Both the position numbers and the translations under genes were made by a program. From Enterovibrio sp051650965 (GTDB taxonomy: Bacteria; Pseudomonadota; Gammaproteobacteria; Enterobacterales; Vibrionaceae), in NCBI GenBank assembly GCA_051650965.1, contig JBOFRL010000068.1:1-26896 (forward strand): a stretch of 26,896 nucleotides of DNA, given 5' to 3'. The notes beneath the pieces are model-generated. The model saw only the letters and a program-made list of their open reading frames with translations, ran no database searches and was not told the DNA's origin. Position 1 is the stretch's first letter; each line of letters starts with the position of its first letter. Below are positions 21,171 to 26,896 of this stretch, one piece after another.

Positions 21171-21872
21171 ATGCGCGTTTTGTTGATTGAGGATGATGTC
21201 ATGCTCGGCGATGGCATGCAGGATGCGCTGCGCCGAGCCGGCTACACAGTTGATTGGTTGCAGCAGGGATTGTCGATGTTAGCGGCGCTCAAGTGCGATG
21301 AGTTTGCGGCGGCTATTTTGGATCTCAATTTGCCGGATATTGACGGAATAAGTTTGCTAAAAAAGGTGCGCCGCGCAGGTTACAACTTGCCGGTGCTCAT
21401 TTTAACTGCGCGCGATAAGCTTGATGACAGGGTGGCAGGGCTTGATGTCGGTGCGGACGATTACATGGTAAAGCCTTTTGAGTTCAAAGAATTAGATGCG
21501 CGTCTGCGTGCGCTGATCCGCCGCAGCCAAGGTCAGGCGCAGGCTATTTTAGAGTACGGCGATATCACGATTAATCCGCAAGCGCAGCAAGTTTTGTATA
21601 AAGGCGCGGATGTTAAACTGACGCCGCAAGAATATAAGCTGCTGCAAGAGCTGCTTAGTCAGCCTGGGCGGGTGTTTAATCGCGATCAGCTGCAGCAGCG
21701 GCTATACGGCTGGGAAGATCGCGGCGAAAGTAATGTCGTCGACGTGCACATTCATCACTTGAGGAAAAAGTTGTACAACAATTTGATCCGCAATATCCGC
21801 GGCGTTGGCTACATCGTGCCATCGCTCGACGTGCAAGCTCGCGCCGGCAGCGGCAGTGAAAGCGATGAGTAG
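21171..21872 (+). CDS. OmpR-family response regulator (QseB/PmrA-like)
   Basis: A 233-residue two-component regulator. The receiver domain has acidic Glu7-Asp8-Asp9, phospho-acceptor Asp51 (ILDLNLPDIDG), the LTARD strand and Lys101 (VKPF). The C-terminal winged-helix DNA-binding domain includes LTPQEYKLLQELL and VVDVHIHHLRKKL, ending in the IRGVGYIV motif. Sequence character is closest to QseB/PmrA-type regulators. AAGGAG lies 6 nt before the ATG. It is 5 bp upstream of its cognate kinase. Its position directly after the biosynthesis-like genes suggests that it controls them or responds to their product, which is inference. Confidence 0.94.
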   Translation: MRVLLIEDDVMLGDGMQDALRRAGYTVDWLQQGLSMLAALKCDEFAAAILDLNLPDIDGISLLKKVRRAGYNLPVLILTARDKLDDRVAGLDVGADDYMVKPFEFKELDARLRALIRRSQGQAQAILEYGDITINPQAQQVLYKGADVKLTPQEYKLLQELLSQPGRVFNRDQLQQRLYGWEDRGESNVVDVHIHHLRKKLYNNLIRNIRGVGYIVPSLDVQARAGSGSESDE

Positions 21873-21877
21873 CGCCA

Positions 21878-23308
21878 ATGGCTAAAAGAATGAGCTCTAT
21901 TCGCCGTTTTTTGTTGATAGGGACTTTGTCACTTGTGACGCTGGGGCTTGGCTTTGGCGCGATTTTTGGCTCTATGCAAGCGCGCCACGAGATGGCTGAG
22001 CTTTTTGATGTGAGACTTGCGCAGTCGGCCCATATTATCAATACCTTGCTAAGAGATTACCTCTCTTACAATAAAATGCAGCTTGATCCTGATTTGCCGG
22101 CGTCTGACTTTTATGCAAAGGCGAGCGCGGATCTTGAGCTGGTGTATGAGCAGACAAAAATTACGTTGCTCTCTGACGACATTGGAAAAACAGTTCATTT
22201 TCAATTGTTTGATCATAAAGGCGCCTTGCTGCTGCGTTCGCCAAATTCCCCTGTTGCGCCTTTAACGCCGCGAGTGGCCGGCTTTAACGATATTTCACTT
22301 AATGGCGCCTCTTATCGCACCATCACGCTTTTTAATCGGCAGCAGCAAACGTGGCTGGTTGTGGCAGAGCTTGACGGCGATCGCGAGGAGCTGGCCAACG
22401 CGTTGGCGATTGTCGGCGCGGTGCCGCTGCTCTCTACGCTGCCGGTTTTGCTGCTGCTGCTTTGGTGGCTGATCGTGCGTGGGCTGCGCCCGTTGCGCCA
22501 GCTGAGCAATGCTATCAGTCAGCGCGACCCGACTAATTTGCGTCCTTTAGATCTTGATTTTGATATTCAAGAGCTCGCGCCTTTAGTTAAAGAAATCAAC
22601 AGGTTGATGGAGGCTTTGGCCATCACCATTGAGCGCGAGCAGCAATTTACCAATGAAGTGGCACACGAGCTGCGCACGCCGCTGGCGGTGCTGCGGATCT
22701 ACAGTGAAAATGCACTGGCGGCAGATAGCGAAAGCGAGCGTAAAGCCTCGCTGCAAAAGATGCTCGGTGCGCTTGATCGCAGCGACCGCCTCATTCGCCA
22801 GCTTCTCACTTTGGCGCGCATCGATAATCAGCAAAAAATGGTGCAAAGCCGCCTCGATTTAACGGTTATTTTGCAGGCGGTGCTCGGTCAGCTTACGCCG
22901 CTAGCCCTCAAAAAGGAGCAAGAGCTCGCGCTCGAGGTGAGTGAGCCGCTATTTGTTTTGGGTCAGTCGACTCTGCTCGAGCTGCTTTTTAGCAATTTGG
23001 TTGATAATGCGCTGCGTTATACGCCGCGAGGCGGAAAAATTGAGGTGACGGCGCAAAAGCTGCTTAAAAGTGACGGCGAAACGGTGCTAAAAATCATGAT
23101 CAGCGACAGTGGCCCTGGGATCCCCGCAGAGCTGCTGCATAAAGTCAGCGAGCGTTTTTTTCGTGTCAATCCACAGCTGCCGGACGGTGTTGGCCTTGGC
23201 ATGGCGATTGTGGCGCGCATCGCTACGCTGCATCGCGCGACTTTTACTTTGGAAAATCAGCCACAAGGCGGACTGCGGGTGACTGTTTTTCTGCCGCAAG
23301 CGAGTTAA
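21878..23308 (+). CDS. Sensor histidine kinase (QseC/TctE-like)
   Basis: A 476-residue membrane kinase with TM1 at about 11-32, a periplasmic sensing region of about 145 residues, TM2 at about 177-200, and a short HAMP-like linker. The dimerisation/phosphoacceptor helix carries His263 (NEVAHELRTPLAV); the ATPase domain has the N-box (LFSNLVDNALRYTP), G1 (SDSGPGIP), F-box (ERFFRV) and G2 (GVGLGMAIV). The periplasmic start (MAELFDVRLAQSAHIINTLL) looks like the 2CSK_N sensor domain of QseC/TctE kinases. The stimulus is unknown. The ATG at 21878 lacks a good ribosome site, so coupling to the regulator gene is likely; ATG 21890 is an alternative start. Confidence 0.94.
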   Translation: MAKRMSSIRRFLLIGTLSLVTLGLGFGAIFGSMQARHEMAELFDVRLAQSAHIINTLLRDYLSYNKMQLDPDLPASDFYAKASADLELVYEQTKITLLSDDIGKTVHFQLFDHKGALLLRSPNSPVAPLTPRVAGFNDISLNGASYRTITLFNRQQQTWLVVAELDGDREELANALAIVGAVPLLSTLPVLLLLLWWLIVRGLRPLRQLSNAISQRDPTNLRPLDLDFDIQELAPLVKEINRLMEALAITIEREQQFTNEVAHELRTPLAVLRIYSENALAADSESERKASLQKMLGALDRSDRLIRQLLTLARIDNQQKMVQSRLDLTVILQAVLGQLTPLALKKEQELALEVSEPLFVLGQSTLLELLFSNLVDNALRYTPRGGKIEVTAQKLLKSDGETVLKIMISDSGPGIPAELLHKVSERFFRVNPQLPDGVGLGMAIVARIATLHRATFTLENQPQGGLRVTVFLPQAS

Positions 23309-23343
23309 ATTTTTAGCGCCCATCTTAAAAAGCTCAGCCCAAT

Positions 23344-23377
23344 AAAAAAGTGCCATGATGAATTTCACCATGGCACT
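23344..23377 (-). terminator. Terminator after proS
   Basis: AGTGCCATG (23349-23357) and CATGGCACT (23369-23377) form a 9-bp stem with an 11-nt loop, followed on the minus strand by a T-run (23349-23344). It lies 39 bp beyond the proS stop. A shorter T-run or none on the plus strand means the convergent kinase gene has no obvious terminator of its own except this hairpin. Confidence 0.85.
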
Positions 23378-23415
23378 AAATAGACTTTGCAGGAAATCCT
23401 GTTTGGCTCAGCCAA

Positions 23416-25128
23416 TCACAGCTTGCTTTGGATAAAACTGAATGCGTCTTCGATTTTAACCGGCACTTTTTCCCCATCGCGGCGATGTTTGTATTCGATT
23501 ACGCCTTCGTCAAGGCTGCGCTCGCCGATAATGATCGAGTGTGGCACGCCGATAAGCTCGATATCGGAGAACATCACGCCTGGGCGCTCTTTGCGGTCGT
23601 CAAACAGCACTTCTACGCCGGCGTTTTTCAGCGCGTCATACAGCTCATTAGCGACTTTCTCAACGCGCACCGATTTGTGCATGTTCATTGGGATGATGGC
23701 GACAGTGAACGGCGCAATCGCGTCTGGCCAAATGATGCCGTTTTGGTCGAAGTTTTGCTCAATTGCCGCCGCGACCACGCGCGATACGCCAATGCCGTAG
23801 CAGCCCATCTCCATGACTACGCTTTTGCCGTCTTGGCCCAGTACGCAGCAGTTCATTTTTTCAGAATAGTTGGTGCCGAGTTGGAAAATGTGTCCCACTT
23901 CAATGCCGCGTTTTAGCTGCAATGTTCCGTTGCCGCATGGGCTTGGATCGCCGTTGACCACGTTGCGCAGATCGCTGATCTCAGGAAGTGCAACATCGCG
24001 CTGCCAGTTGATGCCAAAGAAATGGTAGCCGTCGCTATTTGCGCCCGCGGCAAAATCGCTCAGCACAGCCACGCTGTGATCGGCAATGATCGGCATCGGC
24101 AGATTGACAGGTCCTAGGGAGCCTGGGCCTGCGCCAACCGCCGCACGGATCTCTTCTTCGCTGGCAAATTGTAGCGGCGAGGCCACTTGCGGTAATTTTT
24201 GCGCTTTTATTTCGTTAAGCTCGTGATCGCCACGCAGCAAAAGTGCTACCAGCGGCGAAGCAGCGCCTTCAGCAGCTTTGACAATCAGCGTTTTTACTGT
24301 TTTTTCAACAGGAACAGCAAATTGCTCAACAAGCTGCGCGATAGTTTTGGCATTTGGCGTCGCCACTTTTTCCAGAGCCGCACTCGGCGCGTCAGCCTGC
24401 GCTTTTTCAGGAAGCGCCTGCGCCATCTCAATGTTAGCCGCGTAGGAAGATGAGTCGGAGAAGGCGATCACATCTTCACCGCTGTTGGCAAGCACGTGAA
24501 ACTCGTGCGACGCGCTGCCGCCAATAGCGCCGGTGTCGGCTAAAACGGCGCGATAATCGAGGCCCATGCGGTCGAACGCTGCGCAGTAGGCGGCGTGCAT
24601 CGCGTCATAGCTTGCTTGCATGCCAGCTTTATTAAGATCAAAGCTGTACGCATCCATCATCAAAAATTCGCGCGCGCGCATTACGCCAAAACGTGGGCGC
24701 ACTTCGTCGCGAAATTTAGTCTGGATTTGAAACAGGTTGATAGGAAGCTGCTTGTACGAGCTGATTTCACTGCGTGCAAGGCTCGTGATCACCTCTTCTG
24801 CCGTTGGGCTGAGCACAAACGGGCGCTGATGGCGATCTTGCAATTTTAAAAGCTCAGGTCCCATTTTTTCGGAGCGGCCGCTTTCTTGCCACAGCTCATA
24901 AGGCTGTACGACCGGCATGAGCGTTTCAATCGCGCCAAATCGGCTGATCTCCTCGCGCACGATATTTTCGACTTTTCTTAGCACTCGCAGGCCAATTGGC
25001 AGCCAAGTGTATAATCCAGAAGCTAATTTTCTGACCATTCCGGCACGCAGCATAAGCTGATGGCTGATGATCTCAGCGTCATTCGGGGTCTCTTTAAGAG
25101 TGGCGAGCAGGTATTGACTGGTGCGCAT
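23416..25128 (-). CDS. proS: Prolyl-tRNA synthetase
   Basis: ProRS charges tRNA-Pro. The ATG at 25128 gives 570 residues starting MRTSQYLLATLKETPND, matching E. coli ProS (572). The longer open frame upstream adds 34 residues that cover the promoter and was rejected. The bacterial type is shown by the class II core (RPRFGVMRAREFLMMDAYSFD), the large inserted editing domain (about 230-380) that deacylates mischarged Ala-tRNA, the motif GCYGIGVSRVVAA and the C-terminal anticodon-binding domain. The ribosome site is weak (GGAT). It is downstream of trmO, as in E. coli, with a promoter in between. Confidence 0.98.
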   Translation of the reverse strand: MRTSQYLLATLKETPNDAEIISHQLMLRAGMVRKLASGLYTWLPIGLRVLRKVENIVREEISRFGAIETLMPVVQPYELWQESGRSEKMGPELLKLQDRHQRPFVLSPTAEEVITSLARSEISSYKQLPINLFQIQTKFRDEVRPRFGVMRAREFLMMDAYSFDLNKAGMQASYDAMHAAYCAAFDRMGLDYRAVLADTGAIGGSASHEFHVLANSGEDVIAFSDSSSYAANIEMAQALPEKAQADAPSAALEKVATPNAKTIAQLVEQFAVPVEKTVKTLIVKAAEGAASPLVALLLRGDHELNEIKAQKLPQVASPLQFASEEEIRAAVGAGPGSLGPVNLPMPIIADHSVAVLSDFAAGANSDGYHFFGINWQRDVALPEISDLRNVVNGDPSPCGNGTLQLKRGIEVGHIFQLGTNYSEKMNCCVLGQDGKSVVMEMGCYGIGVSRVVAAAIEQNFDQNGIIWPDAIAPFTVAIIPMNMHKSVRVEKVANELYDALKNAGVEVLFDDRKERPGVMFSDIELIGVPHSIIIGERSLDEGVIEYKHRRDGEKVPVKIEDAFSFIQSKL

Positions 25129-25158
25129 TTTTCGATCCGTTTTGAGATAAAGTGCGCC

Positions 25159-25164
25159 ATTATA
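25159..25164 (-). promoter_or_regulatory. -10 element of the proS promoter
   Basis: Read on the minus strand, 25164-25159 is a perfect TATAAT, 30 bp before the proS ATG. The -35 at 17 bp is poor (ACTGCA). Confidence 0.6.
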
Positions 25165-25236
25165 CCCAAACCTTATGGAGTTGCAGTAGTGGCGCGCCAT
25201 TTTGCTTTGCGCGGTGCGCGCCGTAGCCAAATGCTG

Positions 25237-25971
25237 TTAGTTCACCGGCTTAAAAGTGTGCGCCGCAGCCGCGCTTTTTTGCGCGATAGTCAGTACGTGA
25301 ATTTCTTTTTCAATCACACAAAATTGCACTTCTAAATCAAACAGCGCCGCAAAATAGGGGCTGGGATCGGGCTTATTTTTTTTGTAGGCCGGACGCGGAT
25401 CTTGCGCGAGCACTTCGCAGATCACCTGATATTTATGCGCCGCTTGTGGCTGAGTTTGCAAGAACGCGTTGGCGGTCGCGCTAAAAAACACAGGATAGAT
25501 TTCAGGTTCAGTTTGCGCAAAACCCGCGGCGGCCTCGGGAATCGCATCGCTATAAGGAAGATAGGGTTTGATGTCGACTATCGGCGTGCCATCAACCAGA
25601 TCGCAGCCGCTTACCGTAAGGCTCAGCTGCCCACCTTCAAACTGCACGCTTTCGAGTTTGACCGCCGACATGCCGATGCCGTTTGGGCGAAAGGTCGAGC
25701 GCGTGGCAAAAACGCCAAGGCGCTCATTACCGCCAAGGCGCGGCGGGCGCACCGTCACACTCCATCCTTTTTGCAAATTTTGATCAAACAAAAACAGCAG
25801 CCACAGGTGGGAAAATTGTTCGATGCCGCGCAGAGCGTCGGGGTGATTGGCCTTGCCGGTAAAATGGAGGGTCGCGGTCGCACTCGCCACAATTCGCGGC
25901 TGGCGCGGCGTGGCAAATTTTTCTTTAAAGGGTGAATGAATGTAGGCGATCGGGGAGATTGTATGATCCAT
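25237..25971 (-). CDS. trmO: tRNA (N6-threonylcarbamoyladenosine-37-N6) methyltransferase
   Basis: TrmO (YaeB/TsaA family) adds the N6-methyl group of m6t6A37 in tRNA-Thr species that read ACC/ACU codons. The 244 residues (E. coli 235) show the N-terminal beta-barrel SAM-binding core with IAYIHSPFKEKFATPRQP, EQFSHLWLLFLFD, GVFATRSTFRPNGIGMS and DGTPIVDIKPYLPYSD, and the C-terminal DPRPAY segment. It is upstream of proS as in E. coli and divergent from gmhB. No ribosome site is seen: the likely -10 is only 12 bp before the ATG, so the mRNA may be nearly leaderless. Confidence 0.96.
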   Translation of the reverse strand: MDHTISPIAYIHSPFKEKFATPRQPRIVASATATLHFTGKANHPDALRGIEQFSHLWLLFLFDQNLQKGWSVTVRPPRLGGNERLGVFATRSTFRPNGIGMSAVKLESVQFEGGQLSLTVSGCDLVDGTPIVDIKPYLPYSDAIPEAAAGFAQTEPEIYPVFFSATANAFLQTQPQAAHKYQVICEVLAQDPRPAYKKNKPDPSPYFAALFDLEVQFCVIEKEIHVLTIAQKSAAAAHTFKPVN

Positions 25972-25983
25972 AGCGTCAACAGC

Positions 25984-25989
25984 AGTATA
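25984..25989 (-). promoter_or_regulatory. Possible trmO -10 element
   Basis: Minus-strand TATACT (25989-25984) lies 12 bp before the trmO ATG, implying a very short or absent 5' leader. No convincing -35 is present. Confidence 0.35.
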
Positions 25990-26109
25990 AAAGGACAGTC
26001 ATTTCCTCACTTTATCAGCCGAGGTCTGCGCGAGGCCAGCAATTTGCGCAGCGAGCATTTGCCAGTTGTGATAAATTGAGCCAATTTTTTTGTCACTTTG
26101 AGAGAATTT

Positions 26110-26676
26110 ATGAGTAAGCCAGCAGTTTTTATCGATAGAGATGGCGTGATCAATAAAGATAAAGGGTATGTTTGCCAAGTTGATGATTTTGAATTTATTG
26201 ATGGGGTGTTTGAGGCGTGTAGCGCGCTTAAAAAGATGGGTTATCTGATTGTTTTGGTTACTAATCAGTCTGGGATCGCGCGCGGCATGTTTTCTGAAGA
26301 GCAATTTTTGTCGCTGACTGAGTGGATGGATTGGAATTTTTCGGACAACGGCGTTGATTTTGATGGAATTTATTATTGTCCCCATCATCCAGACTTTCCG
26401 TATAACGGCGTGGCGCAGTGCGATTGCCGCAAGCCAAAGCCTGGCATGTTTTTCTCAGCCCGCGACTATTTAAAGATTGATCTGGCAAATTCAGTGATGA
26501 TTGGCGACAAGGCAGATGATTTAGAGGCGGCGCGCGCTGCGGGTATTGGTCTGCGCATTCTGGTGCAAACGGGTAAACCTGTTACAGAACAAGGGACTGC
26601 GCTGGCAAGCACGGTTTTGCCGAGCATCGCCGAAGTGCCGCAGTTTTTATCTAAGCAGAAAGCGCTTCGTCAATAA
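26110..26676 (+). CDS. gmhB: D-glycero-beta-D-manno-heptose-1,7-bisphosphate 7-phosphatase
   Basis: GmhB removes the C7 phosphate in ADP-heptose synthesis for the LPS inner core. The 188 residues (E. coli 191) have the HAD motif I FIDRDGVIN (Asp9, Asp11), motif II TNQSG, the KPKPGM lysine, and motif IV GDKADD. The structural zinc site is C90-x-H92 with C104-x-C106. The ATG at 26110 follows GAGAG by 5 nt; an upstream in-frame TTG adds four residues without support. gmhB directly upstream of an rRNA operon is the same arrangement as rrnH in E. coli. Confidence 0.97.
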   Translation: MSKPAVFIDRDGVINKDKGYVCQVDDFEFIDGVFEACSALKKMGYLIVLVTNQSGIARGMFSEEQFLSLTEWMDWNFSDNGVDFDGIYYCPHHPDFPYNGVAQCDCRKPKPGMFFSARDYLKIDLANSVMIGDKADDLEAARAAGIGLRILVQTGKPVTEQGTALASTVLPSIAEVPQFLSKQKALRQ

Positions 26677-26754
26677 CTGATTGATTTTAAATATAAATGC
26701 GAGGTGCCTGCATTTGCTATTTAAGTGTGGTGAAGCGGTGCGTTAAGGCAATGT

Positions 26755-26825
26755 AATAAAAAATTCACAAAAAAATAAAAAAAGTGTGATTTGAGTATTG
26801 ACTTAAAATCCACATTGCGTAGAAT
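26755..26825 (+). promoter_or_regulatory. rRNA operon promoter (P1-like) with UP element
   Basis: TTGACT (26798-26803) and TAGAAT (26820-26825) are 16 bp apart, the short spacing typical of rRNA promoters, followed by a GC-rich discriminator (GCGCACCTC) as expected for ppGpp-controlled promoters. The A-rich block 26755-26785 upstream is a likely UP element. Confidence 0.9.
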
Positions 26826-26829
26826 GCGC

Positions 26830-26896
26830 ACCTCGACCAACGAGGTAACACCTTGAAAAGTCAACGCTCTTTAACAATTTGACCTATGCAATCTGT
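26830..26896 (+). promoter_or_regulatory. rRNA operon leader with hairpin and boxA antitermination site
   Basis: The hairpin ACCTCG/CGAGGT (26830-26835, 26841-26846) is followed by GCTCTTTAACA (26866-26876), the boxA site for the NusB/NusE antitermination complex. The downstream AATTTGACC..GCAATCTGT is the usual lead-in to the RNase III stem before 16S rRNA. The 16S gene lies past the window end. Confidence 0.9.

Noticed and set aside
25129..25230. 34-codon upstream extension of ProS
   Set aside because: It covers the TATAAT promoter, and known ProS proteins start at MRTSQYLL.
26677..26754. Hairpin AAATGC/GCATTT after gmhB as a terminator
   Set aside because: The stem is AT-rich and short, and no T-run follows directly.

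Overview
The window comes from a gammaproteobacterium of moderate GC. Its backbone gene order (rppH-lgt-thyA, divergent mutH, then sprT-endA-rsmE-gshB-yqgE-ruvX, and later proS-trmO / gmhB / rRNA operon) is that of the Enterobacterales/Vibrionales/Aeromonadales/Alteromonadales. The thermostable-hemolysin-type operon and the rrn leader point more to an Aeromonas/Vibrio/Shewanella-like lineage; I cannot place it further.

Layout. 1-138: right end of an IS50/Tn5-like insertion sequence, with the transposase C-terminus and a 19-bp inside-end-like terminal repeat, just beyond the 3' end of thyA. 174-3237 (minus): thyA, lgt, a TauE/SafE (TSUP) permease and rppH; ptsP, usually next to rppH in relatives, is absent. 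3493-8600 (plus): mutH, sprT, endA, rsmE, gshB, yqgE, ruvX. 8601-10865: an accessory locus with AT-rich upstream DNA, a 583-residue protein of unusual composition, and two hairpins, one a strong terminator. 10906-11112 (minus): yaeP. 11270-16533 (minus): copper/silver efflux genes (cusA, cusB, a free-standing heavy-metal-binding-domain protein and a His/Cys-rich periplasmic protein). 16811-23308 (plus): seven tightly spaced genes: a GNAT-like 'thermostable hemolysin' family protein, an acyl-adenylate-forming enzyme, a haem-oxygenase-like diiron enzyme, a short-chain dehydrogenase, an exported TPR-like protein and a two-component system. 23416-25971 (minus): proS and trmO. 26110-26676 (plus): gmhB. 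26755-26896: rRNA operon promoter and leader; 16S itself lies beyond the window.

The most exciting element is the protein at 9016-10767. It has no signal peptide or membrane segment and looks largely disordered. It carries five Y-x-x-[LIV] motifs closely resembling tyrosine motifs of animal inhibitory receptors (SIRP-alpha- and CD33/Siglec-like ITIM/ITSM) and EPIYA effectors. It also has SH3-type proline motifs (one matching the PPVPPR core of SOS1), a basic Cys-containing segment, a Lys/Ala helix, an unrecognised C-terminal domain and a class I PDZ-type C-terminus (-DTVL). I infer an injected, host-signalling-mimic effector. No secretion system is in the window, so this rests on motifs alone.

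The second candidate system is the 16811-23308 run, which looks like a small-molecule (acyl/amino-acid derived) biosynthesis operon with its own two-component regulator; its product is unknown to me.
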